A stretch of DNA of 64,000 bases, taken from Hoeflea sp. GTDB lineage: Bacteria; Pseudomonadota; Alphaproteobacteria; Rhizobiales; Rhizobiaceae. The notes below the pieces were generated by a model that was not told the DNA's origin, did no database searches, and saw only the letters and a program-made list of their open reading frames with translations. The position numbers were made by a program, and so were the translations under genes. The stretch lies in contig JAHRFE010000013.1 of assembly GCA_019084245.1 (NCBI GenBank), positions 1-64,000 on the forward strand. The letters are read 5' to 3'. Shown here one piece after another: positions 26,334-34,799 of the stretch. Each line of letters starts with the position of its first letter. The stretch's first letter is position 1.

Positions 26334-26716
26334 CCTGTCGCAATTCTTAAAGCTTGCTACTTTGCTGCGCTGAGCGACCTGATTAGGCGAGCGGCAGCTT
26401 CCAGAAAATTCAAAAGCAGGCAGAACGTCCAAAATGGGTGCGCGAATCAGCCGTTCCTGGAGCACCCATCGAAAGGCAGCAAAGGGCCGAGAGCACCAAT
26501 GATGATTTTTCAACTTCGGGCGGGGAACTGCCATTCGTTGCAAATGCCAAGACAAAACATGTCTGGTCAAACACCAGGCCGCTGGTGCTCCGGCATATCC
26601 GAAACAAAACGGCATCCAGCGAACTTGGGGCAGTTCACGTTAAGTTTATGCAACCGACAGGGAGGCGAACCGTTGTTTGAGGTCAAACGAAATTGACCAA
26701 CCAATGGAGAATACCA
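26334..26716. other. Intergenic region, possibly with the promoter of the DUF7282-like gene
   Basis: 383 bases of mid-GC DNA with no credible gene. A small inverted repeat GTTTGA-GG-TCAAAC sits at 26675-26688, about 30 bases before the next start codon, and may be a regulator site. Otherwise nothing is seen. Confidence 0.4.
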
Positions 26717-27130
26717 ATGCGTAAACTAATTATAGCATCCGCCACAATTGCTGCTCTTACCGGCACCGCCCTCGCTCAGGATCAAAAATCGATGGTGCCG
26801 GAGATCAATATCGGCAGCGCGAAGATTGAAGGCAACATGATCACGGGCGTAGCAGTCAAGATGGACCGGCCAGGCTACCTGGTCATTCACAATGACGGTG
26901 CCGGCGCTCCCCCCTCCTCCTTGGGCCATATTGCCGTTTCCGAAGGTCTGAATTCCAATATCACCATCACCGCTGATGCACCGTTGGATCCGGCCACCAA
27001 CATCTCGCTGATGTTGCACTACGAAACCAACGACAACACCACCTATGATTTCGGCCCGGGTGCAACCGACGTCGACACCCCTGTCCTGGCTGGCGAATCT
27101 GCAGTTTCGGTCTCGATGGGCGGAATGTAA
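26717..27130 (+). CDS. Secreted DUF7282-like protein
   Basis: 137 residues. Signal peptide MRKLIIASATIAALTGTALA, then a single small beta-rich domain: VAVKMDRPGYLVIHNDGAGAPPSSLGHIAVSEG, NSNITITADAPLDPATNISLMLHYETNDNTTYDFGPGATDVDTPV. The GYLVIHNDG...LGHIAVSEG pattern matches DUF7282, found in secreted or surface proteins of archaea and bacteria, with no known function. GGAGA precedes the ATG at 26717, and a good terminator follows, so it is monocistronic. Confidence 0.7.
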   Translation: MRKLIIASATIAALTGTALAQDQKSMVPEINIGSAKIEGNMITGVAVKMDRPGYLVIHNDGAGAPPSSLGHIAVSEGLNSNITITADAPLDPATNISLMLHYETNDNTTYDFGPGATDVDTPVLAGESAVSVSMGGM

Positions 27131-27168
27131 TTCACCAATTACAAGCCATTGAAAAATGGATTGCAAAG

Positions 27169-27195
27169 CGCGCCCCGCATGTCTGGGCGCGTTTT
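27169..27195 (+). terminator. Rho-independent terminator after the DUF7282-like gene
   Basis: CGCGCCC (27169-27175) pairs with GGGCGCG (27185-27191) over a 9-base loop, then TTTT. It lies 39 bases after the stop codon. Confidence 0.75.
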
Positions 27196-27439
27196 GCATT
27201 TGATCCGTCATTCCCCAATTGGATCGCCGTCCGACTTGGTCAATGACTGCTTTGGGCCGAAAGTGTCACTACCAGCTCATACCCCGAAGAGTACGAGTGG
27301 GACGGAGATCAGGTGCCTCCCGGTGCAGCTACCGGGCTCGTCGAAATCCGCAAATCCCAATTTGCATCTCCGGCTCACGCGAGTAGAAGGGACCCCGCCG
27401 GGCTCGGTTTGCGCAAAACCAGCCCCCAATACCGAAGGA

Positions 27440-28624
27440 ATGCCCGTGAACGCCCCAGATCGTATCGAAGAGCTGCTGAACGCCTTGAGCGACGCATTCG
27501 CAAGCGGGTCGCTGGTCCGGCTCAAGCTTGGCGGCTATCACGGGGCCGAGCCGGAGCTGAAATCGGTCGAGATCAAGAAGATCGCCACCAAGGCGGGCGA
27601 CAGATACTCCTTCACATACAAGTACAAGACCCGCGACACGATCAAGAATTTCGATGAACCCGAAGCGCTGGCGCTGCTGGGCGCGGGCCTTGCGACCGAG
27701 TTCCGCAGCGCCCAGCTTTCGACCACCGGCTTTGACATGCTGTTCGAGCGCAACGGCGAAAAGATGCGGCTCAAGCGCACCGAGGTGGAGGGCCGCGAGG
27801 CGCCCTCGACCGAGCACAACCGCGCCAAGAACCGGCCGCTGACCGAGACCGGCAAGCCCTGGCTGGCAGCGCTCGGCATTTCGGGCAAGAACGGCGCCAT
27901 CCGCCATGACGCGCAGGACAAGTTCCGCCAGATCAACAAGATGGTGGAGATTTTTTCGCCGCTGATCGCCACGATCAAAGCCGAGCCCCCGCTGATCGTC
28001 GACATGGGGGCGGGCAAGGGCTATCTCGATTTCGCGCTTTACGACTATCTCGCCACCGTGGTGAACCGTCCCGTCCGCATCCTCGGCGTCGAGATGCGCG
28101 AGCAACTGGTGAATGACGGCAACGCCACGGCGCGGGCCTCGGGCTTTGCGGGCCTCAGTTTTCAGGCCGGCACCATCATGGACTACGACGCCTCGGGTGC
28201 CGACGCGGTGATCGCGCTGCACGCCTGCGACACGGCGACTGATGACGCCCTCTTCAAGGGCATCGGCGCCAGGGCCGCGCTGATCGCGGTGGCGCCGTGC
28301 TGCCACAAGCAGATCCGCCGGCAGATGGAGGCGGGCCAGGCCGACCACCGGCTTGAGCCGCTGCTCCGGCACGGCATCTTCCTCGAACGCCAGGCCGAGA
28401 TGGCCACCGACACGCTGCGCGCCCTGCTGCTTGAACTCAACGGCTACCGCACCCGCGTGTTCGAATTCGTCTCCGACGCGCACACGCCCAAGAACAATCT
28501 GATCGTGGCTGAAAAGGACGGCCGGCAGGGCCGCGATCGCGACGCGGTGCTTAAGCAGATTGCCGAGATCAAGTCGATGTTCGGGATTGGCGAGCATTAC
28601 TTGGAGGGGTTGCTCGGCGGGTGA
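27440..28624 (+). CDS. SAM-dependent methyltransferase with Methyltransf_32-type domain
   Basis: 394 residues. The N-terminal ~170 residues (LVRLKLGGYHGAEPELKSVEIKKI...YSFTYKYKTRDTIKNF) form a separate domain, then a conserved HNRAKNRPL link. The methyltransferase core has IVDMGAGKGYLDFALYDYL, GVEMREQLVNDG, VIALHACDTATDDAL and AVAPCCHKQIRRQ, the DMGAGKG / HACD / PCCHK set of PF13679-like enzymes, which resemble RNA-modifying methyltransferases. The start is either ATG at 27440 or, more likely by ribosome-site spacing (GAAGGAA), GTG at 27446. The 309-base gap upstream holds the preceding terminator and no other gene. Substrate unknown. Confidence 0.78.
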   Translation: MPVNAPDRIEELLNALSDAFASGSLVRLKLGGYHGAEPELKSVEIKKIATKAGDRYSFTYKYKTRDTIKNFDEPEALALLGAGLATEFRSAQLSTTGFDMLFERNGEKMRLKRTEVEGREAPSTEHNRAKNRPLTETGKPWLAALGISGKNGAIRHDAQDKFRQINKMVEIFSPLIATIKAEPPLIVDMGAGKGYLDFALYDYLATVVNRPVRILGVEMREQLVNDGNATARASGFAGLSFQAGTIMDYDASGADAVIALHACDTATDDALFKGIGARAALIAVAPCCHKQIRRQMEAGQADHRLEPLLRHGIFLERQAEMATDTLRALLLELNGYRTRVFEFVSDAHTPKNNLIVAEKDGRQGRDRDAVLKQIAEIKSMFGIGEHYLEGLLGG

Positions 28625-28654
28625 GGGCCAAGATCCAGTGCCGTACGGTGTGAC

Positions 28655-28683
28655 TTGACGGTATATCTTTGAAGATATATTTT
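28655..28683 (+). promoter_or_regulatory. Promoter with embedded palindromic operator for the HigBA-type pair
   Basis: TTGACG (28655-28660) and TATTTT (28678-28683) are 17 bases apart and make a good sigma-70-type promoter. Between and over the -10 lies TATATCTT-TG-AAGATATA (28662-28679), an inverted repeat with 8-base perfect arms, the usual layout for an autorepressing antitoxin. The toxin ATG follows 8 bases later. Confidence 0.75.
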
Positions 28684-28691
28684 GCCTTTGC

Positions 28692-29045
28692 ATGAGGTAC
28701 ACGGTCAGATTCCATCCGGATTTCGTACCCGAATGGAAGGTCCTAAACATCGGCCTGAAGGAACTCGTCGGCGAGGTTCTCGATCATATCGAAGACGACG
28801 GACCGTATCTGGGCAGGCCGGAAGTCGATACGCTGAAGGGGTCCAGATTTCCCAATATGAAGGAAATCCGAGTGCGGTTCTTGAAAGAGGTCTGGCGTTT
28901 CGCATTCGCCTTTGATCCCGATCAGTCTGCCGTCATTCTTTGCGGAAATGACAAGCAGGGGGTGAACGAGGAGCTGTTCTACAGGCAGCTTATCGCCAAG
29001 GCCGATAAACGCTATGCATCATGGCTGAAGGAGACAGGGACATGA
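28692..29045 (+). CDS. HigB/RelE-family (Gp49-like) toxin
   Basis: 117 residues: RYTVRFHPDFVPEWKVL, LGRPEVDTLKGSRFPNMKEIRVRFLKEVWRFAFAFDPDQSAVILCGNDKQG, then a C-terminal helix YRQLIAKADKRYASWL. The order (beta hairpin, LKGSxxxNMKEIRVRF, WRFAFAFDP, ILxxGNDKxG) is that of phage-derived Gp49/HigB proteins, ribosome-dependent mRNA interferases. The antitoxin gene begins inside its last codons (ATGA), and a palindromic operator lies upstream. Confidence 0.88.
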   Translation: MRYTVRFHPDFVPEWKVLNIGLKELVGEVLDHIEDDGPYLGRPEVDTLKGSRFPNMKEIRVRFLKEVWRFAFAFDPDQSAVILCGNDKQGVNEELFYRQLIAKADKRYASWLKETGT

Positions 29046-29371
29046 GTGTCGAGTGGAAAACACTGCGGGCCGAGCTTCCTCAGGATGTCCAGGAACGGCT
29101 GAACGCGAAGCGGAATGAGCGTCGCCTGGGCAAAAGCCTGGCGGAAGTGAGAAAGGCAATGGCGTTCACGCAGCAGGATGTGGCTGCAGGCGCTTCCATG
29201 ACGCAAAATACCGTCTCAAAAATAGAGAATTCGGACGATGTCCTGATTTCATCCCTGGTGCGGTACATGCACTCCATTGGCGGCGGCGTCGAACTGATCC
29301 TCAAGACGCCGGATGGAAAAGCGACTCGTGTCGATTTCGATCCCGAAATCTACGTCAAGCAGACTGGATAA
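29042..29371 (+). CDS. HigA-type XRE antitoxin
   Basis: 109 residues. XRE helix-turn-helix: SLAEVRKAMAFTQQDVAAGASMTQNTVSKIENSDD (residues ~33-67), with the NTVSKIE recognition helix, followed by LVRYMHSIGGGVELIL, the beta-hairpin typical of HigA from toxin-first loci. The toxin-first order and 4-base overlap match the higBA arrangement. It is expected to neutralise the toxin and repress the promoter at 28655-28683. Confidence 0.88.
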   Translation: MSVEWKTLRAELPQDVQERLNAKRNERRLGKSLAEVRKAMAFTQQDVAAGASMTQNTVSKIENSDDVLISSLVRYMHSIGGGVELILKTPDGKATRVDFDPEIYVKQTG

Positions 29372-29395
29372 GGCTGCGCGGCGCCGCTCTGACCG

Positions 29396-30328
29396 CTACC
29401 TGAACAGCTGCAAAATCATGTCCGCCTGGGAATTGGCGATGGACAGGGACTGGATCGCCAGCTGCTTCTGCACCTGCAGGGCTTTCAGCCGGGTTGATTC
29501 CTCCGCCATGTCGGCGTCCACCAGGCGGCCCAGCGCTTTCTTGGAGACGTCGATCAGGGTCTTGGTGAAGGCTTCCTGCCGTTCGATGCCCTTGGCCTTG
29601 ACCCCGAGCAGGGCATTGGCATCGATCAGGTCCTGTTCCATTTTGCTCATCGCCTGAACCATGCCGCTCAACTCATCGGCAGTGGTGTTGGCGTCGAGCG
29701 TGATCTGCTTTGCCGTTCCCGAAGTTCCCGTGCCGAGCAGGTAAAAGGTTTCCGCGGCGCCGCCCGCGGTTGTCACATCGTGATCCTTGGTCAGCAGTCC
29801 ATTGCTGTTGTCGGCAGGGTCGATCAGCGTCGTCTGGCTCTTGTCGATCTCGATATAGCCAACGCTGGTAAAGCCGCCATAATTCTTGATCGAGGCCGGC
29901 ATGCTGACGGTGCCGGGCGAGCCGTAGAGCCAGTTCTGGCCATTGAAGGACGAGCTTTGCGCAACATTCCTGAGCTGCTCTTTCAACTCGTCGAGTTCCC
30001 TGTTGACCTTTGTCTTGTCGACGCCGGGTTCGCTGGCAAGCACCAGCTTGGCCTTGATCTCGCTCACCAGGTCGACCGCCTGGCTCATCCCGGCTGAGGC
30101 GACATCGGTCATGGCGCGCGACAGGCCGAGCGCGTCGACAACCGCGCTCTTGGCCTTGATGTCGGAGCGCAGGGTGGTGGCGATCGACCAGTAGGCGGCA
30201 TTGTCGGACGCATCATTGACCCGCAACCCGGTCGAGATGCGCTTCATCGAGGTTTCCATCTGCGCATCGATCAGCCGCAGCGTGGCAAGCGCGGTCATGG
30301 CTGTTCGGTTTGTGTGAATGCTTGTCAT
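29396..30328 (-). CDS. Flagellin, rhizobial type
   Basis: 310 residues. N-terminal D0/D1: TSIHTNRTAMTALATLRLIDAQMETSMKRISTGLRVNDASDNAAYWSIATTLRSD. C-terminal D0/D1: LGRLVDADMAEESTRLKALQVQKQLAIQSLSIANSQADMILQLF. The short variable middle (residues ~125-235) and the INSNxx-less start are typical of the Fla proteins of Rhizobiaceae, where several flagellins build a rigid complex filament. It is not next to other flagellar genes here. The promoter would lie in 30329-30574; the ribosome site is weak (GGAA). Confidence 0.92.
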   Translation of the reverse strand: MTSIHTNRTAMTALATLRLIDAQMETSMKRISTGLRVNDASDNAAYWSIATTLRSDIKAKSAVVDALGLSRAMTDVASAGMSQAVDLVSEIKAKLVLASEPGVDKTKVNRELDELKEQLRNVAQSSSFNGQNWLYGSPGTVSMPASIKNYGGFTSVGYIEIDKSQTTLIDPADNSNGLLTKDHDVTTAGGAAETFYLLGTGTSGTAKQITLDANTTADELSGMVQAMSKMEQDLIDANALLGVKAKGIERQEAFTKTLIDVSKKALGRLVDADMAEESTRLKALQVQKQLAIQSLSIANSQADMILQLFR

Positions 30329-30574
30329 AGGTGCATTCCGGCAATGGAAAAAGTATAGCTCGTAAAAATCTACCCCTGATTGTATTTGCTCAATACTTAA
30401 GGATTTCTGAGCATGAGCTGAAAATATGCGGACTTCCGGGAACCGGTTCGCCTGACACGAGGCAACCACTTGGAATACGCAGGTTTCACGGCAAATGCAG
30501 AAGCAAGCCCGAACAACCCACACGCAGCTCAATTCCTGGTGTCGGCCCACGATTGGCTTCGGCCGATCCCGCAC

Positions 30575-30611
30575 AAAAAACCGCCGGACAGTCCGTGGAC
30601 CGTTCCGGCGG
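30575..30611 (-). terminator. Rho-independent terminator of the lipoprotein gene
   Basis: On the minus strand, CCGCCGGA (30611-30604) pairs with TCCGGCGG (30588-30581). The loop contains a further small stem (GTCC/GGAC), and TTTTTT follows (30580-30575). It ends the lipoprotein transcript, 57 bases after its stop. Confidence 0.9.
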
Positions 30612-30667
30612 CTTTGGTGCACCTGTTTTCCTCCGCCCTGCCGGTCAAGGCAGGGAGGGCGTCAAAC

Positions 30668-31324
30668 TCAGTTCGATTTCTGCAGCATGTTGCCGATGGC
30701 GTTGACCGCGTTGCCGACGTCGTCGATGGTTTTCTGCACCCTCTCGGCCTCCAGCTCGGCCTCGGTCCGGGGCCGGGCGGCTTCCTCGGCCGCGGCCCGG
30801 GCGGCTGCCTCCTCGGCCGCTTGCCGCTCCGCCCGTCGGCGGGCTGCGCGCACGGCAGCGGTTTCAGCCGCCTGCCTCTCGGCTTCCATCTCGGCGCGAA
30901 CCTTTTCCTCGGCTTCGAGCTTGATCCGGGCCTCGCGCTCGGCCTGCACCCGCAGCGCCTCTTCCGCCTGCAGCCTTTCAAAATTCTCGTTTTCAGCTCG
31001 GGCTTTGGCCTCCGCCTCGGCCCGGGCGGCAGCGTCCTGGGCGGCCCTTGCGGCGGCCTCTTCCGCGGCCTTCTTTTCAGCCGCCATGTCAGCGCGGACC
31101 TTTTCCTCGGCCTCGAGCCTGATCCGCGCCTCGCGTTCGGCCCTGGCCTTCAGTTCCGCCTCTGCCTTGGCCTCGGCAGCGGCCTTCTCGGCTTCCGTGG
31201 GATCTTGTGGCGCGGCCTCGGTCGCTGCCGGCGCGGCATCCGTGCTGGCGTCCTGCTTTTTCTCGTCGCCGCAGGCAGCAAGAACAAGCGCGAGCGAGGT
31301 CACGGCAAGGAGTTTGCGGATCAT
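30668..31324 (-). CDS. Lipoprotein with long Ala/Glu/Arg coiled-coil
   Basis: 218 residues. The lipobox LVLAAC (Cys18) after a short signal peptide predicts a lipid-anchored protein. Residues ~45-200 are an uninterrupted Ala/Glu/Lys/Arg helix, TolA-like in composition. An internal duplication is clear: AEREARIRLEAEEKVRADM and AEREARIKLEAEEKVRAEM, about 60 residues apart, each followed by a similar Ala-rich block. A short C-terminal amphipathic element (TIDDVGNAVNAIGNMLQKSN) follows. It could span the periplasm or form oligomers; function unknown. AAGGA precedes the ATG, and a strong terminator follows. Confidence 0.75.
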   Translation of the reverse strand: MIRKLLAVTSLALVLAACGDEKKQDASTDAAPAATEAAPQDPTEAEKAAAEAKAEAELKARAEREARIRLEAEEKVRADMAAEKKAAEEAAARAAQDAAARAEAEAKARAENENFERLQAEEALRVQAEREARIKLEAEEKVRAEMEAERQAAETAAVRAARRRAERQAAEEAAARAAAEEAARPRTEAELEAERVQKTIDDVGNAVNAIGNMLQKSN

Positions 31325-31493
31325 GGGAAGTCCTTCCGGGGGTCACGCCGACATAGGCCGGCCGGTCTGTCTGAGACCCCTGTTGAACACGTCAATCCTG
31401 AATGTAGGGTTAACAGGCGGTTAAGGATGCACGCTGTCGAGCGCGACCTGTTCGGCTCGACCGCTGTTTCTTCGTCTTGAGAGCACTATTTTC

Positions 31494-34400
31494 CTAGCGA
31501 ACCTGGTCCAGCGCCTGCCTCAACGCGTCATCGGTATAGGGCTTCTTCAACAACACGGCGTCGGCGTCGGCGCCGTCGGGGATTTCGTTCTGACCGGTGG
31601 CGAAAATGATTCCGGCAGCCGGTTTCAGCTGCCGGACCTGCCTCGCCAGGTCCCCGCCCTTCATGTCCGGCAGGCCGAGGTCGGTGACCAGAATGTCGAA
31701 TTCCTGCGTCTCTGCCGCTTCCAGCGCCTCGGCAGCGGTGCCGGCCTCGATGACCTTGTGACCCATGTCTGCCAGGATATCCGCGGTGTTGATGCGGATC
31801 AGGGCCTCATCCTCGACCAGGATGATGGTCAGGGCGCCATTGGCTGTAGATGCGGCCGGTGCAACCGATGCCGGGTGAGTTTGTTGGGCAGCCGGCGATG
31901 GCTGATTTTGCTTGGCCGCCGGTGCGCGGCGCTGCTTCTTGTTGGCCAGCAGATGGCGGATGCGGCTGTCCAGCGCCTCGCGCGTGTAGGGCTTGGACAA
32001 CAGTTCGACGCCCGGGTCGAGCTTGCCGCCATGCACGATCGAGTTCTCGGTGTAGCCGGAGGTGAACAGCACCACCAGGCCCGGCCTCAGCGCCTGGGCG
32101 ATCTTGGCCATTTCCGGGCTTTTCAGTTGGCCCGGCATCACCACGTCGGTGAACAGCACATCCACATTGATGCCGCTTTCGATGACGGCAAGGCCGCTTT
32201 GGGCATCGCGCGCGGTCAGCACGTGGTATCCGAGGTCGTTCAGTGTCGCCACCACGGTGGCGCGGACATCGTCGTCGTCTTCCACCACCAGAACCGTCTC
32301 GGAGCCACCGGTCGCAGGCCCCACCTGAACCGGGTTGATTTCCTGATGCTCCGCGTCCAGCGAACGCGGCAGGTAGAGCTTCACCGTCGTGCCATGTCCC
32401 GGCTCGCTGTAGATCTTGATGTGGCCGCCCGACTGCTTGACGAAACCATAGACCATCGACAGGCCCAGCCCCGTGCCCTTGCCTTCGGGCTTGGTCGAAA
32501 AGAACGGCTCGAAGACCCGCTCGAGCGTGGCCCTGTCCATGCCCGAACCGGTGTCGGAGACGGCGATCATCACATAGTCGCCGCAGCTGACATCGTCATG
32601 GGCGGCGGTGTAGCTGTCGTCGAGGCTTGCATTGGCCGCCTCGATGGTCAGCTTGCCGGCACCCTCCATGGCGTCGCGGGCGTTGATGGCGAGGTTGAGC
32701 AGGGTGGTTTCCACCTGGGTCGGGTCGGCCGAGGTGTTCCACAGCCCTTCGGAGACGATGATCTCGCAGTCCACCGCTTCGCCCACCGAGCGGCACACGA
32801 GATCTTCGACGCCGCTGACGAAGCGGCCGACATTGATCACCTTCGGCTCCAGCGGCTGGCGGCGGCCGAAGGCCAGCAGCTGGCTTGCGAGCTTGGCGCC
32901 GCGCTCGACGCCCGCCAGCGCATTGGCGACGCGGCCTTCGGCGCGATCATTGCCGGCCACGTCCTTGGCCAGCAATTGCAGGTTTCCCGACACCACCTGC
33001 AGCAGATTGTTGAAGTCGTGCGCAATGCCGCCGGTCAGCTTGCCGATGGTTTCCATCTTCTGGGATTGCTGCAGCGCCTTTTCCGATTGCAGCAATTGCT
33101 CGGTGCGTTCGGCGATCCGGTCTTCCAGCGTGGCGTTGAGTTCGGCCAGCGCCGCCTCGTTGAGCTTGGCGTGCTCGATATCGGTGTTGGTTCCCACCCA
33201 GCGGCGGATGACGCCTTCCTCGGTCTTCACCGGCGTCGCCCGCACCACATGCCAGCGATAGGCGCCGTCATGACGGCGGATGCGGAATTCGGTCTGGTAG
33301 GTTTCGCCGGTGGCGATCGCGTCTGACCAGGCTGCGGCTGCGCCGGGAAAATCATCGGGATGCACGATCGCCGACCAGGCATCGCCATGGAGGCTTTCCC
33401 GCGCCTCGCCGCTGAAGGCCACCACCTGGTCGTTGAGCCAGTCAATCATGCCGTCCGGCGTTGCCGTCCAGACATGGTTGAGCATCGATTGCGCCAGCGT
33501 GCGGAACTCTTCCTCGCTGGCCTTGAGCGACATCTCCGCCCGCTTGCTGACGCTGATATCGTTGAACAGCACGGCGACCGTGTCCGATCCGTCGCTGTCG
33601 ATGGCGAAGGCCTGAACCTGGTACCAGCGGTTGAGCGCGTCGGCAGGATACTCGATACTGACCGGTTCCCCGGTGCGCGCCACCTTGCCGTAGAGATCGA
33701 ACCAGTGCTGCTCGTGGCCCGCGGCAACGTCGCGGCGGATCCGCTTGCCGACGGCATCCTCGATGCCGGTATGCCGGGCAAAGGCCTTGTTGACCTCGAT
33801 GAACTCGTAATCGACCGGATTTCCCGCCTCATCCCAGATCATGCGGATGATGCAGAAGCCCGAGTCCAGGTTTTCGAACAGGGTGCGGAAACGCTCCTTC
33901 TGGGCCTGCGCCTCCATCTCCGCCTGCCTGCGGGCGGTGACGTCGAACAGCACGCCGGGAAACCTGACCGGCTTGCCGTCGTTGCCATCGACCAGCTTGC
34001 CCTGCGCCAGCACATGGCAGACCTCGCCGCCGGGGCGCAGCATCCGGTACTCGGCCGCATAGGCGCCGCCCGATTCGATGGTGCGGATCATCTCGGCGGC
34101 GACCCGCGCCCGGTCGTCCTCATGGATCCTGTTGATGAAGTCCTCGAGCGGCAGGCCGTGCTCGGCCTGGTGCGCATCCACGCCGAAGCTGCTGGCGAAA
34201 CGGCTGTCGGTGAAGATCAGTTCGCCCGCCACGTCCCAGTTCCAGGCGCCCAGCACGTCGGCATTGGTCATGGTCAGGTCGAGCCGTTCCAGCAGATGCG
34301 TCGTGCGCGCGTTCCTCAGCGCCACCACGCGGCCTTCGTCGGGCGTGGAGACCGACACGGAATCGAGGTCGATCGGCCCGTCGACGCTGATGAAAAAACC

Positions 34401-34544
34401 CCGGTCGTCATAAATCTCGGAAAACGGCTGGCCGATGACCTTGCCGGCATCCCAGCCGAGCAGACGCTTGGCGCCCTCGCTCCAGCCAGTGATCAGATCG
34501 TCCTGATCAAGAAAGATGAGAGGCGCGGAAAGTGATGTGTCCAT
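31494..34544 (-). CDS. Hybrid sensor histidine kinase with PAS repeats and two receiver domains
   Basis: 1016 residues, soluble. Order: N-terminal PAS-like segment (~1-85), PAS/PAC blocks (~95-205, 225-340, 350-460, each ending in a GVLFDVTARRQAEME-type PAC), coiled-coil, HisKA with GGIAHDFNNLL (His509), HATPase_c (NLAINARDAM, DTGSGM, GTGLGLSM), receiver 1 (VVEDDDD...FTDVVMPG, Asp800) and receiver 2 (VEDEALI...VTDLGLPD, Asp955). HWE/NtrB-like H-box HDFNNLL is typical of alphaproteobacterial PAS hybrids. No output domain or adjacent response regulator; signalling may pass to an HPt protein elsewhere. The ATG at 34544 was preferred over a GTG at 34556. Confidence 0.9.
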   Translation of the reverse strand: MDTSLSAPLIFLDQDDLITGWSEGAKRLLGWDAGKVIGQPFSEIYDDRGFFISVDGPIDLDSVSVSTPDEGRVVALRNARTTHLLERLDLTMTNADVLGAWNWDVAGELIFTDSRFASSFGVDAHQAEHGLPLEDFINRIHEDDRARVAAEMIRTIESGGAYAAEYRMLRPGGEVCHVLAQGKLVDGNDGKPVRFPGVLFDVTARRQAEMEAQAQKERFRTLFENLDSGFCIIRMIWDEAGNPVDYEFIEVNKAFARHTGIEDAVGKRIRRDVAAGHEQHWFDLYGKVARTGEPVSIEYPADALNRWYQVQAFAIDSDGSDTVAVLFNDISVSKRAEMSLKASEEEFRTLAQSMLNHVWTATPDGMIDWLNDQVVAFSGEARESLHGDAWSAIVHPDDFPGAAAAWSDAIATGETYQTEFRIRRHDGAYRWHVVRATPVKTEEGVIRRWVGTNTDIEHAKLNEAALAELNATLEDRIAERTEQLLQSEKALQQSQKMETIGKLTGGIAHDFNNLLQVVSGNLQLLAKDVAGNDRAEGRVANALAGVERGAKLASQLLAFGRRQPLEPKVINVGRFVSGVEDLVCRSVGEAVDCEIIVSEGLWNTSADPTQVETTLLNLAINARDAMEGAGKLTIEAANASLDDSYTAAHDDVSCGDYVMIAVSDTGSGMDRATLERVFEPFFSTKPEGKGTGLGLSMVYGFVKQSGGHIKIYSEPGHGTTVKLYLPRSLDAEHQEINPVQVGPATGGSETVLVVEDDDDVRATVVATLNDLGYHVLTARDAQSGLAVIESGINVDVLFTDVVMPGQLKSPEMAKIAQALRPGLVVLFTSGYTENSIVHGGKLDPGVELLSKPYTREALDSRIRHLLANKKQRRAPAAKQNQPSPAAQQTHPASVAPAASTANGALTIILVEDEALIRINTADILADMGHKVIEAGTAAEALEAAETQEFDILVTDLGLPDMKGGDLARQVRQLKPAAGIIFATGQNEIPDGADADAVLLKKPYTDDALRQALDQVR

Positions 34545-34799
34545 TCGGTCTTTCACTGGGCTGCGGCTGGCGCCGGAATGGGGTCAAATATACGTTCAGG
34601 ATGCTGCTTTGTTTAGCATATTGCGCCGGGATGCCTAGATGCAGAATTTTGGGGGCGGGCAGGCGGCTTTTCGCCGTCATACCACCGGCACGCACGCCAT
34701 ACTGATATGCTGACACCTGTTGTCAGCATCGTTCACAGCCCTTCTCCATTCGCGCCGCCGCCTCTTTCTTTCGTCATCGACTCTGCCCATATTGCAGCC

